Program-made: the position numbers and the translations under genes
Notes under the pieces: generated by a model
What the model was told of the DNA's origin: nothing
What the model saw: only the letters and a program-made list of their open reading frames with translations
Databases searched by the model: none
Source of the DNA: Spirodela intermedia
Lineage: Eukaryota > Streptophyta > Magnoliopsida > Alismatales > Araceae
Direction: 5' to 3'
DNA length: 64,000 nt
Assembly (NCBI GenBank): GCA_902729315.2
Contig: LR746265.1
Coordinates: 6,888,892 to 6,952,891, forward strand
Shown here: piece after piece, positions 24,039 to 36,259 of the stretch
How positions within the stretch are numbered: the first letter of the stretch is position 1
Layout: each line of letters begins with the position of its first letter

Positions 24039-27000
24039 ATGACGCGTAGGTGCTCCCATTGCAGCCACAACGGGCATAACTCGAGGACGTGCCCTAATCG
24101 TGGGGTGAAGCTGTTCGGAGTGCGGCTCACCGATGGATCCATTCGGAAGAGCGCCAGTATGGGGAATCTCAGCCATTACGCCGGATCTAACGGAGGGGGA
24201 GGTGGATCGTCGCCGGCGATCGATGGCCACGAGGTAGGAGGTGGGGCTGCAGCCGAAGGATACGCGTCAGAGGACTTCGTGCCGGGATCGTCTTCTGGCT
24301 GCCGTGAGCGCAAGAAAGGTAGAGTCTCCTTTCATCGTATCATTTGGATCTTATTTTATAGTCTCGTCTTCTACTCTAATTTGTTGACTTTGAATTTTAG
24401 TAAATTCGGATTCATTTTTCGAGGACCATTGTTCATTTCTTGTCGTGAATTCTGGCTTCCTTTCATGACTAAATGGCCATGGATTTGGTGTTTTCCGACC
24501 TTGTTGATATTTCGTGTATTATTTATGGATAAAACTAGATGGAATGTTGAACACGCAACTGGCTATCGTCGCTAAATGTATGGCCATCTGTGAAAGCCGT
24601 TGAAATTTATGAACACGCTAACCATGCCATTAATTATGGTGCTGTTTATTTTCGTATTTTCTTCTCAATTATGCAAATCTCTTTTCCGATTAAATCGTGA
24701 CACTTGATAGTCTTAACTTCTCTGAGATCTTGATTTGCGGCGCTTATTATCACTGCATCAGAAATGTATACTTATACATTGAAATCTGTCGGAGTATAAA
24801 GCATAGAAATATTCAGTTGTATCCTCGTGCTTCTTTGGACTAAGACTGTGCAGGCGTTGGTATTCAGATACACACAACATAAAGGTGTCCTTGAATTTTG
24901 GCAAATATGTCGAATATTCTTGAAGGTGTTTCCATTCATCTCCTGCGGATGACAGTGCTTCCATTGTTGTACCATGGAAACCAGGCCCTTGAAAGGCACC
25001 CCACTTTGGGTAGCTGGATTTGCTGTGGCATCTAGTGGAAGCGTATGCTACTCTTGGATGGTTCATTCTCCAGTTTAATATCGTGGTGTTTTTGGATAAG
25101 GATTTGATATATATATATATATATATACTGTCTTACTGTTTTAGATTTCAAGGATCATAAAATGTGCTCTTACACCTGGAAAATTCAAGAAAAGATTAAT
25201 TAATTATGTTTTGTGTCCAGTCATGTATGAACTATTTTCCTGTGAATCACCTTGGGTTGTGTTTGTTTTCTCTCTTAATGGCAGGGACATCAAGATTAGG
25301 CCATATCGAGATTTATGTTCTGTGTTAAGCCTTTGAAATATCTCTTTTTTGTTTGCGTGTTGGTTTAGTATTACTATAACTACTATTATTTATCAACTGC
25401 AGATACAATTTATAATCATTATTCTTCTTAGAGATCCCGTGCTCGGCTCTGTCTATGACCATATTTTGTTGGTTAGATATTGATATTGAATAAATGACAG
25501 TTGTGAGCATATTTGCACAGCCCACGGAGTTTAATGAGCAGGAGAGTGAGAATGAAACCTGCACACATCATGCTAGACAAGGTTTCCTTTTTTTTTTTTA
25601 ATGAAAACTCACCTAAAAACTATAGTTGGTCACTAATATATTTCTTGAGACGTACAATATATTTGGTGCTTTTTGGATACTATTTTGATTATTTTAAAGT
25701 TCCATGTCCCCTGGTTTGATTGGAAACAGTTCTTGACGTTAGAATTAGAGCCTGACTTTTTTTTTGGAAAAGATCAAGATGGAGGTGATGAGGTTTTGAG
25801 ACATTGGGTGTTCTGCCCTCGAGATTTTTTTATGTCTAGATTCTGCCGAGGTCGTTATGTGTATGTAAACCAACTCTGTTTTGTGCATGGTCAGACATGC
25901 TCATGGAGGATCCGGATAACAGTCTACTCTCTCAGTTTTCCTAGTACAGATAAGGTTCTTGAGTGATTTTCTTTTTTTTAAAATATTTTTTTCTCCCTAC
26001 AGCGGGTTTTGGAAATGGTTCCTGAATACATCCTGGACAATTATTTATCAAAATGCTCGTTTTTTGATTGAGACGTCAAAAATTGGTTGGAATCCAGCTC
26101 AAGATGATCAAATTATCGTGACAAAATATTCTCAACTGTCTTTACGCTTGAGGGAGTTTCAGATCTGATGGATCTCCCTGGAGATCTTTACCTCCCACGT
26201 TGTGAAATTATCAATTTTCCGATCATGGGCACATCAGAAGTACTTAATCACTGAGATCAAATGGTCTTATGATTATTGCTCCTTTTTTTCATTAGCAAGT
26301 ATTTCATGCGTTGACTGTGGACAGGCATTCCATGGACCGAGGATGAGCACAGGATGTTCCTTCTGGGCCTGAAAAAGCTTGGCAAGGGCGACTGGAGGGG
26401 AATATCTCGCAACTTCGTGGTCTCTCGGACGCCCACGCAGGTGGCCAGCCATGCTCAGAAGTACTTCATCCGCCAGACAAACGCCTCCAGGCGGAAGCGG
26501 CGATCCAGCCTCTTTGACATCATCCCTGACGAGGTAAGCCCCCAAAGTCTCCTCCTCTTCTTCTTTTTCTTCTTTTTCTTCTCTTGATTTCCGCTTCCTG
26601 ATTATGCCCCCCTTTCAAATGATAATCATATTGTTGGAATCATTTGAATATATTTCCCATGTCCCCATTTTATATCTGCCCATCATATGATGAGATCAGA
26701 TGTCGAACTTCTGACTTTAGGTTGAATGAATCAGCCCAGATTCAGCGCAGCGTGGTGAATTAGACCTTGTGTGTTTCCAGCAGGTTGAGTCGTCTCAGCT
26801 CCTCGCCGCCAGCTGCCGGGAAGCAGAGAACCAGGTGGACGATGCTCCACCGGAGGCGGTGCCCATCGACGAGGAATGTGAGTCCATGGGCTCCACCAAT
26901 TCCACCGAGGCCGGGCCGAGCCTGCCGAAGCCTGAGGATCCTCTATGCCATCCTGTCATGGTCCCTGCCTATTTCTCACCCTTCTTCCAGCTCTCCTACC

Positions 27001-27299
27001 CGGTCTGGCCGGCGGGCTACGGTGGCGCCGCCGCTACCGCCATTGGCACGGAGCCCCATGAGATCGTCAAGCCCACCGCCGTCCACTCCAAGTCCCCCAT
27101 CAACGTGGAGGAGCTCGTGGGCATCTCAAAGCTCACACTCAGCGAGGCAGCGGCACCCTCGCCGCTCTCCCTGAAGCTCGCTGGCGGCCCCGACCGGCAG
27201 TCGGCCTTCCACGCCAACAGCTCAGCTGCTGCCACAGCCGGCGCTGGCGGCTCTGACGTGGGCTCCGCCACCAACCCAAATCCCATCCATGCGCTCTAG
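24039..27299 (+). CDS. Zinc-knuckle single-repeat MYB repressor (MYBS3/KUA1 type)
   Basis: Nuclear transcription factor of the SHAQKYF MYB-related class, whose members (rice MYBS3, Arabidopsis KUA1/MYBH) repress sugar-, cold- or growth-related genes through TATCCA-like sites. Three exons give 335 residues: 24039-24318, 26325-26533 and 26781-27299. Residues 5-18 form a CX2CX4HX4C zinc knuckle ([14 protein letters not shown]). LFGVRL (25-30) is the R/KLFGV repression motif. The MYB repeat runs from about 95 (PWTEDEH) to SHAQKYF at 135-141, with Trp 97 and 117, followed by a basic RRKRRSS run. LSLKL at 292-296 is an EAR-type motif. Intron 1 is 2.0 kb. Exon 3 has a CAGCAG double acceptor, so Gln164 may be included or skipped. 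Subfamily is confident; a specific orthologue is not claimed. Confidence 0.93.
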
Positions 27300-28105
27300 A
27301 TGCAGAGGAAGATTGGACGATCCACCCCCCACCATGGCCCTTCCAATGCAGGATGAATAAGCTGCAGCTATGCCTCCGGTCAGTCTTATATGGTCTGTCT
27401 AGTTTTGTATTTATACACTGGACCCGCCATTTATTCCTTTTTTTTTTTTTTTGGCATGAAAGTTAATGTTCTTGTTCATGTTTACTAAGATTGGGGCACC
27501 CACCCTGGGCTGGTATTTTTTCTTTTTTTAGCAAAAAATGTATCTTGATCTGTGTAAATATGCCGGATGAGGTCCACGCTTGTTTGTGTTCCTGCTAATT
27601 AGGCCCAAAAATAGAAAAAAGCCCGTTCCAGCCTTACTTGGGCTGGGCTTCACGCTGGGTCCACAAGGCCCGGGTTCGAGTTCAGAAATATTAATAAAAA
27701 ATCAGTGTTGGTGATCGCAAACTGTAATATTTATTTATTATAGAAATAAATGTTGCTAATAAATATTAGAAAAAAGTCGTATAAGACGCGAAATTTTATG
27801 AAAAATACGGAATATGTGATTCAATTTAATATTTTATCATTGGCCCTGCCCAATAAATATTTAAATATTGAAATCAAACTGGGGATTGAAAGGATTTGAG
27901 GCTCGATCGGTGACGTCATCGATGGGGGAGATCGACGGTTGGACGTCTCCACCTCGCGGCGGCACATCTGCAGCGCATCGGAGGACACTTCTCCGTCTCT
28001 CCCTCGTCACTGTCAGTGCGCAACTGCGCCGGGGTCAGCGCCGCCGGTTGCCGATCTCCCGCCGCCGCCGTCGCCGCTGTAGCCGCAGGGGGAGGTCCTG
28101 CAGCC

Positions 28106-31100
28106 ATGGTGAAGGCCATCGTCGTCCACGAGTTCGGCGGCCCCGAGGTAAGTGGAAAGACGGATGTGCATGCCGTTGCGCGATCTTTTTCGCCCTATAT
28201 CTGCTGTCGTTTTTTTTCTATTATGACTCCCTTGTTTTCGAGGTGCGCGATGATTTTGGTGCATTAGCAGACTGTACTCAGTGTGGTAATCTGTTCTACT
28301 TCTAGGTTGCCGTGCTCTGATTTCAGTATTTTCCTCCATGTGTTGCTTGAGAATGTTCTCGATGCAATCGATCGTGGGATATCTGATCTGGAGTTTGTGA
28401 TTTGGTGAGATTGTGTTTTTGTTCGCGATGAGTTTGTGATAAATGTTTGTAAGTTTGAGAAGACTGTGAATCAAGGAAGAAAAAATTGTGAAAGAGAGTT
28501 GCTTATTCCTTTCACGGAAGAACATATGACTGGTAAACTTTATCCTTCGTCAATACCGCTTGATGGGAGTAGAGAAGCTCTCCACAATCCAGAACCCAGA
28601 CCCTCTCTCTTTTCTATTGAATAGTGATAGTGAATCTGCATAAAAGCTGAAAGTTTCGAATTCTTTGCGAGACCAGCCGCTTTACTTTTCGCGCGCGCGT
28701 TAATTTCTTTGTCCAGCATCTAGCACATCCGGATTGCGGATGAGTAAAACAATCTCCACCAAGATAGGATCTCGTTCAATAATATGATGTTTTTATCCTT
28801 TCCTACGTTAAAACATGAGGAAATCGGAGTTACATCTCCCCACTATAGATAAAAATCAAGTGGGGAACTGCTTTATTCTTCTATATATACTATTCCGGAA
28901 ATGTTTTGATCGCCAGTCTTCACCCTTACCCATGCAAACACTTACACCTGAGATGAAAATTGGCCTCTAATTCTTCTTGGTTGTTAAAAATCCAGAGAGG
29001 AAGTCCTTTTCACATGCTATTTGGAATCAGCACCTCTAGGTCGAGTTTAGTGGTGGGATTCCCTTCCCTCTGGATTTGCTCGATCTGGAGTCCAAAAGTC
29101 ATAGAGTCAGCTCATTGGGCGATGATTAGTTCCATTTAACCATGATCAAGTACTCTTTCTTTGTTGATGTTTTTGAAAAGCAGTTGTCTTATTTAGTTTT
29201 TCCCATGTGTTATTAGTGCTGGTAAAAAAAAATTCTCTTATGTTGAGAAAGTTGACAAATGTCTACTACTAAAAGATAAAATTTATTTTGGTGGAGGTAT
29301 GTTCGAATCAGTGGCTCCCATGATGCTAGTCTTAGATGTTGAGAGTATAGCTAATGAATGCTTACGGTGTACCAGAAACTGTTGAGGGCACAAGTTAACT
29401 TTTAATCATTTTCAATCTTATTTTAGCTCCTATGTTATTTATTATTTCAAACTTGATATTTTGGCAAATTGAAGTTGGCTATTCTTCAAGATGACTGATG
29501 TTATGGATCTTCCGGTGCTCTTATCAAGCTTGCCTTGGGTGGAGACATGATGACCAGATCTGCCTTGGTTCTGTTGAAATGTGGGAATGGCTTGGGTCAA
29601 AAATATCCCCCCATAGGAGGCGAGTTGCAGATGAATATTGGATGTTTGGGATTTTTCTGTAGATCCTGGTCTAGTGATTCCTTTTAAGCTTCAGATAAGA
29701 GTTGAGAGATCAGTATAATCGTATACCATTTTTTCTTCATTACTCGCGGATGTTGAGGGATTGTACTATTGGAGGAACCTGTCTGCAGAATATGTTGGAG
29801 GCTGAAGCTGCCTGCTCCGCAATATGCAAAGAGAGATTGGGCAGTTGACTCCTGGCCAACAAAATCATGTGAGATGCCAGAATAGATTTGGCTTCGCTGT
29901 TTTAGAAGGGTCTAAAGTGTAATAATGTCTGCATCAGCTTGTCAATGGTTTGAATCCTTTGAGACAGAGATGGGGTGTGAATTTTTATCAGTAGTTGGCT
30001 GATCGCTTTCTTGTGTGGAGGTCTGCATCCTCTTGTAAATGGCTTGAAATTTCAGTTCTTCATGGAATTCTCATTATAGGTTCAGTTTTGAGTATTTTTA
30101 AGCGTTCTCTTTCATCTAATATTTTTTTCCATAGTTTATAAACAAACTATGCACCTAGAAGTCAAAGGTAGATATAATGCAGGAGAAGAATTATAGTCAT
30201 CGGTCGCTTCTACTGGAAAATGAATATTCCTTTCTGGGATGGTTTGTTTTTCATGGTCTGTTAGCTATGTCTATATGCAAGCCTAACTGTTGAACAAAGG
30301 TTTTAGAAGAATAACAACTGGAAATTAACAAGGGGGTTTAACTTGGAATTGTTTATGTGATCAATATTTTTGACATTCTGGTTAATTGTATGATGAACGA
30401 TTACAATTTTGCTTAAATGCAAGCATAAAAGGATTGGGGATGAAACTCTGCAACAAAGGATCATGTGAGTTCACAAAGTATCGAAGTCGTAATGTGAATC
30501 AAACCCTTAGGAAGAATTATAGATAATGTGCAGATGTGGCGGCTTTTATCAGGCAAGACTTGCTCTTTCACCTATTTATTACGATATGTGCAGATGTAAA
30601 CATGGCTGTGGCTTGACTTGGGTCTATAAAGTTTGTGCTTTGTCTTCCTCACATGTAAACTAGTTTTTGATATTTCAGTGAGAAGAAATTAATCTATTTG
30701 TTGCAATGAACTCTAACATATGTCTGCAGGTTTTGAAGTGGGTGGATGTAGAAGTTGGAGAGCCCAAGGATGGTGAGATTCGTGTGAAGAACAAAGCAAT
30801 TGGCCTCAACTTTATTGATGTATACAACCGCAAAGGTTTCTACAAAAGCGATTTGCCATTCATTCCAGGTGGGAATACATCGCACCAGGTCTTCTTTTCC
30901 CTTTCCAGCACATAAAATAGATGAGGCTTGTTTGAATCCTTTCTTGGTGGTTTCTTGTAAAATAAAAAGCACGATTAGAAGGTAAATAGCGCTCAAGAAA
31001 AATAAAGAGCCCTAAGAAATGGATCTGCATATATTTTGAGTGTTTCCGTCTTCCTGGTTACAGTTCAGTTAAAACCGCTGAACCATCTACCTTGAACCTA

Positions 31101-32687
31101 TATATCTACTCCTAGTCGTTAACTATTTTCAATTCCATTTTTGGGTTAGATCCTGTCTCCCCTGTGGTTATCAGTTCATCAACTCTGAGAAGCCCATTGC
31201 ATCTGACCATGGAGTTATGGTTATCCTTTCAAGCCTGAATTAGAGGAGCTGCAGAAGAATAAATTTTCTTCTCGTTTTTGACATACATCTGAAATAATGC
31301 AAGCTACAAGATTAAGTAGCAAGACCTCTAAACCGTACACATACAAGATGGAAACCCGTATTAGCAAAATATATCCTTCGGCTTGAATCCACTTCCTATT
31401 TCGGACATGCTTGTTTTCAACATCCATCGTTGACTTTTTCCTGCCTCTCGTCTTGGACAGGCAGAGAAGCTGTCGGAGTTGTCACAGCTGTTGGGCCAGG
31501 GCTGACTGGCAGGAGAGTGGGTGACATGGTTGCCTATGCTGGTAATCCGATGGGTTCCTACGCCGAGGAACAAATCCTTGCGGCAAATGTTGTAGTGCCT
31601 GTTCCGCAATCTATTGACCCGATTGTGGCAGCTTCCATCATGCTTAAAGGCATGACCGCTCAGTTTCTGCTCCGGAGATGCTTCAAGGTCTGCTTCAGAG
31701 CATTGGCCCACATCAAGCATATATCTTATGAGACGGTTTACTAATGTTCATAGTGATGATGTAGTAAGTTTTCAATGGTTCTCAGGTCGAGCCCGGCCAT
31801 ACGATCCTTGTTCATGCTGCAGCGGGGGGTGTTGGATCGCTACTCTGTCAGTGGGCTAACGCCCTCGGGGCGACTGTCATCGGCACGGTGTCCACTGAGG
31901 AGAAGGCTGCCCAAGCGGCTGAGGACGGGTGCCACCATGTCATCATCTACACTAAGGAGGACTTTGTGGCTAGTGTGGAGAAGATAACCTCAGGGAAAGG
32001 AGTCAACGTGGTGTATGATTCTGTGGGCAAGGACACATTCAAGGTACTCTCTCTCTCTCTTCCTAGGAACTCTTCAGAGAGGAAGCCCATTAGAGAGGAT
32101 CCATAATTACAAAGAAATTGCTCGATGATTGCTCCGAATAGGCAATTCTTCGTCTCTTTCTTTTGTGATTACTTCATTACTTGGTGCTCTCTTTCTCTCT
32201 CTCTCTCTCTTTTCTAGGAACTGATGCAATCCTTTAGCGACAATCAGAAAAGGAAGCCCATCCAGGAGGAGTCATAAGTTGCTTGATGATTGCTCCGAAT
32301 GGGCGATTCATCGTCTCTCTCTGTTGTGATTACTTCATTATTCGGTGCATTCATTCAGTTGAGTTGACTCCTCTCCTCCAGGGATCGCTCCAGTGCCTGG
32401 CCCAGAGAGGCTACATGATCTCCTTCGGGCAGTCCTCGGGGCTCCCCGACCCGGTCCTCCTCTCTGACCTCGCCCCGAAGTCCCTCTTCCTGACGCGGCC
32501 CGCGCTATTCCACTACAACGCTACTCGGGACGAGCTGCTGGAGTCAGCGGGGGAGGTCTTCGCCTGCGTCAACTCTGGTTTGCTGCGCGTCCGGGTCAAC
32601 CACACCTACCCACTCTCAGAGGCGGCGAGGGCCCACGCTGACTTGGAGGCCAGGAAGACTTCTGGTTCTGTTGTCCTCATCCCATAG
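28106..32687 (+). CDS. NADPH:quinone oxidoreductase (zeta-crystallin-like MDR family)
   Basis: Reduces quinones using NADPH; member of the medium-chain dehydrogenase/reductase superfamily without the zinc ligands of alcohol dehydrogenases. Five exons give 323 residues: 28106-28147, 30730-30868, 31461-31687, 31786-32043 and 32382-32687. The start [14 protein letters not shown] leads to the GroES-like domain ([18 protein letters not shown]). The Rossmann domain follows with nucleotide loop [20 protein letters not shown], then [14 protein letters not shown] and [15 protein letters not shown]. It is very close to the Arabidopsis protein I associate with At5g61510. An in-frame ATG at 28016 would add 30 Ala/Gly-rich residues that could act as a targeting peptide. 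Intron 1 is 2.6 kb; intron 4 contains a tandem duplication. Clean, probably functional. Confidence 0.93.
32041..32365 (+). repeat. Tandem duplication of about 165 bp in QOR intron 4
   Basis: Two copies share, in order, a TCTCTCTCT tract, CCTAGGAACT/TCTAGGAACT, AGGAAGCCCAT, GATGATTGCTCCGAAT and TGTGATTACTTCATTA. The first copy starts at the exon 4 donor, so the second carries a degenerate copy of the exon/intron edge. Confidence 0.75.
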
Positions 32688-32889
32688 GCAAAACGCCTGT
32701 TAAACCCTGGACATTAAACCCCACCCTGGACATTTCTCAATGGGTTTGAATGACGGTGGATCATGTTAGTTTAGTTGCCATGTTTATGCTGCCTTGATTA
32801 GGGTTAAGAAGGGTACAAGGGGTTCTTGCCATGAGAGAGGATCTGCCATCTCTTGTGCAGGGAAACCCAGGTATATATATTCTATTACC

Positions 32890-33240
32890 AAGGGGTTTGA
32901 CTTGCTGATAACCTTATAATCTGGGCGGCGCAGTTGATGTATGATATACATTGAATAACGGGGTTTGGTGGGCTAATTTTTTCTTAGAAACAAGAGGCGT
33001 TCTTTTTTCATAACAAGGGGAGGTTTTGGCATCATCGAGATGTGGGTCAACGGGCCACACATCATATAAGATTCTTTATATGATGTGGGTTTGTCTTGCT
33101 TGCTGAGAATCTTATAATGTGGATGCACAGGGAGTGAATATTATCACTGAATTGCGGGCCTCCTAGGTAAGTTTTTTCATAAGAATAAATGAAATCTTTT
33201 TTTATAACACGGAGTGGTTTTGTCATCAGCAAGATCATCA
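32890..33240 (+). repeat. Tandem duplication of about 195 bp, 3' of QOR
   Basis: Copies at about 32890-33050 and 33085-33240 share GGGTTTG, CTTGCTGA, CTTATAAT, a TGAATA block, TTTTTTCATAA and GGTTTTG in order. Unit function unknown. Confidence 0.65.
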
Positions 33241-33257
33241 CGAAGGGATGGGTAACT

Positions 33258-33260
<3 letters not shown>

Positions 33261-33293
<33 letters not shown>
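33261..33293. repeat. (GA)n microsatellite
   Basis: About 16 uninterrupted GA units. Confidence 0.9.
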
Positions 33294-33297
<4 letters not shown>

Positions 33298-33577
33298 GGG
33301 CATCAATCAAAATAAGCAACGACAAAATCATGTTATCCCATCTCCCTAGTGCCGGCCAACTAAGAATTGGGCCATTTGATACTGTCCTGGTCCTTCGGCC
33401 CGGAGTGAACGGGGCTCTTCTGCCCCCATTAGCTCTCGTCCCATCACCCTAATCCTTCATCTTCATCCGAAACCTCCCTTCTCGGGCTCAGTCTAAGAGG
33501 AAGAGGGCCAGGCCATCCCCTCTCCCACAAGAGCACAACTTTCTGCCCTGATGGGGAGACTGGAAATCGTCGGCCAC

Positions 33578-33581
<4 letters not shown>

Positions 33582-33612
<31 letters not shown>
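33582..33612. repeat. (CT)n microsatellite
   Basis: About 15 uninterrupted CT units. Together with the GA tract 290 bp upstream it forms an inverted GA/CT pair. Confidence 0.9.
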
Positions 33613-33617
<5 letters not shown>

Positions 33618-35690
33618 TATATCCAACGATGGTTTTGCAGATCTTTACCCCCCGTCTACGGGAATGTTCTAAGAATAAAGAGAAGGGCGAGGAAGTCTAA
33701 TCAGGTTGGTCTCCAGTGGGCATTAATTTAATAGGAGCTAGGTCGCCAATATTTAGAGATTTGAACTAAATGTCAAATAGATTTCAGGATACCAAAGTGC
33801 GATGTTCTAGTCAGATTCTTCGCAAGTAAGCCTAGAACCTACCAATGCCACACTTTGGACTTTTGTGGACGAACAAACGACCAGATGATGCTCCTGGCCT
33901 TAAAAGGTCAATTTCTCTTCGTTGATTTCATCATCCTAGTTTAACTAGATATCAATGACGATTGAAAGTCCATTCATACAATTATAAGGTTCTATTTATT
34001 CTCACTATCCATGTTTAACTCTTCTTTAGTGAAGAAGTTCATCAGGCCTCTTAATAAAGTATGATTTTAGAAAGAGTATAAAATTAATTCTTCGAGAATG
34101 CCATGGATGATGGCTTGCAATTCTTTGACAATCAAAGGCAATGTTTTTGCTTCATAACCTTGTATTTATGATGATTTTTCGAAAATAAATCTGTGCAAAT
34201 GAATGATTCGCACATCAATCAATACTTTTATTTTCTTGAGAACCGATTTCTTTTTTTTTGCCTTTTTTATTTTTACATAAATTTGAATGAATCAGATAGA
34301 CAGTTTCGATCATTTTTGTCAGAAATTTTGACAAGAATATCATATGTGGAATATACCCATCTCATTGTCCTAGTATATTCTTGATCTATAGAGGCAACAT
34401 TAAATTTTCCACTTAAGGATCACACTTTTCATTAAGAATAAAGGATGGAAGCATGCATGAGCACAATACGTCATAAATTATAATGCCATTGTTTAAACAT
34501 TATTAATTCACATCCAAGTCACCATAATTTAGGCAATTTATAAATAATTAACGAGTATGTACACTATATTCAAAAGGGCAACCATACTATATGATTATTT
34601 GGGTACCATGAGAAACCGTTCAAGTCTCCACATGATTTACCATTTTTGTGACAAGAGAACAACTTCACAATGGTAAACCCTATCTGATTATACGAAACCC
34701 ATTAATTTTCTTTTTTAGAAATGTTTGCACCTGGTAATTTTGTTTGCAAACCAATTACTTATCCTGTATAAGAGCACAAATGACTTTGCTGTCACACCCA
34801 TTATTTTATTAGCGTCATCATCTTAGCATGATAATAATAAGATAATGCCAACATGAGATGATAGGTGTTTCTCAAATAATTAGTGTGCCTTTCTTCGTTG
34901 GTTTTTCTAAAGGTATATTGCTTCACATTATAAAGCACTATGTTTATCCATCATTTCAATTGGCATTCAAATATATGAACCAAATCCCTTGAAAAACCAT
35001 AATATGTTGCTTGGTCAATAAGATGAACTATATCATGTGTGCATATTGATTATAAAAGAGATTAGCGATTATCAACACAACATGCCACCTTGTTTGATGC
35101 ATGAACATACATTGTCTAATGACAATGACATATATGCACTTTTGGTGTGACAATAGCATTTGCTCAATTCATGAGAAGGAGATCATGTCGACAATGGCAT
35201 GCACTCTCCTATACAAGACTAACATTGTAAAATGAAAGAATTGATAAAAAACGTTGCCATCATCGTTGACTACAGAAGGAAAAAGACTTGTACAAGTGAT
35301 ATTTCCACAATAAGTTTTTGGACAGAGTTGAGATCGTTGCATGGTAAAGAATTTTTGCCTTTTTTGGGAACTCTTGGCTTAAAATGTCTTCTCACATTCT
35401 CTTCCCTTGTCACAAGGAGAGAGTGACTTGAGTTTTGGAAAACCCACTTCGCAGGTTTATCTGATGGCTCTATTCATATGTTTTAGCTTCCTAAGAGTTT
35501 ACCAATAAGTCACTCTTTATCTCTTTTTTTGACACGCGATGAACTAGAAGCCCTTGTGAAGGTCTCCCTTCCGGACGACCTACACTGAAAATTAACGCTA
35601 AAAAAAGTGGAGAAAGTAATCATATCGAATCTCCAGAGTTTATTTCTGAAGATTTACGGTGACGGCTGTCACTGCCTCTCTATCCTCCCC
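33613..35690. other. Gene-free AT-rich intergenic stretch
   Basis: No gene, RNA or confident retroelement motif recognised. Stops are frequent in all frames. Confidence 0.4.
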
Positions 35691-35698
35691 CTTTTCTC

Positions 35699-35730
35699 AA
35701 ACCCTAATGGGCCCCACGACCAAACCCTAA
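35699..35730. promoter_or_regulatory. Telo-box / site II / telo-box cluster
   Basis: AAACCCTAA (35699-35707), TGGGCC (35708-35713) and AAACCCTAA (35722-35730) are packed in 32 bp. This module is typical of promoters of cycling-cell and translation-related plant genes. It lies about 550 bp upstream of the RRM-like gene at 36260; a reversed telo-box is near 35848. Confidence 0.5.
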
Positions 35731-36069
35731 GGAGCGCAAGTGGATAGGAACTCGTCGTCAGCTGAGTGGCAGGGAGGGCGCGTGAATTAACTCTGTCTCC
35801 TTCTCCTTCACTACGGTAGAAAAGCTCCAAGGGAAGATGCAACGGATTAGGGTTTTGGTAGTTTAGGACAATTAACACCGACGGCCTCACGGGTCTCGTG
35901 AACTGAGGGTTCAGTAGGCAGATTCACGGCCAGTTTCTTCGTTGGCCCGGAGAGAGGATTTGGGCAGCCATATTTGCCACAAGAATAAGGGATTCGTCCT
36001 ATCAAAGAGTTTCTTTTTGTTTTTCTCATTTGCTTCTTCTTCCCTTCGCTGTGTAAGTAAAGAGCAACC

Positions 36070-36092
36070 GAGAGAGAGAGAGAGAGAGAGAG
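36070..36092. repeat. (GA)n microsatellite upstream of the first RRM-like gene
   Basis: GA tract about 170-190 bp upstream of the start codon. Such tracts can bind BPC/GAGA factors in plants. Confidence 0.85.
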
Positions 36093-36233
36093 CCAGGTCC
36101 GGTCGCCAGGCGTTTCTCTTATCTCTCTCCATATCTCTTTCCCAGCAATAATGGCTTGGAGGAGAACGTATCTGAACCCAGAAGTGCATCTAGAGCCGAG
36201 CGGATGGCAACGGGAAGCCCTAATCCACCCTCT

Positions 36234-36240
36234 ATATAAA
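36234..36240 (+). promoter_or_regulatory. TATA box close to the start of the first RRM-like gene
   Basis: TATATAA lies only 20 nt before ATG 36260. With the usual ~30-nt spacing transcription would begin after that ATG, favouring the in-frame ATG at 36305. Confidence 0.5.
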
Positions 36241-36259
36241 GATCCCGGCGAGGATCGTC

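Noticed and set aside
27660-27690. GGTTCGAGTTC resembling a tRNA B box
   Set aside because: No A box or acceptor-stem pairing at the proper distance; surroundings are the 3' flank of the MYB gene.
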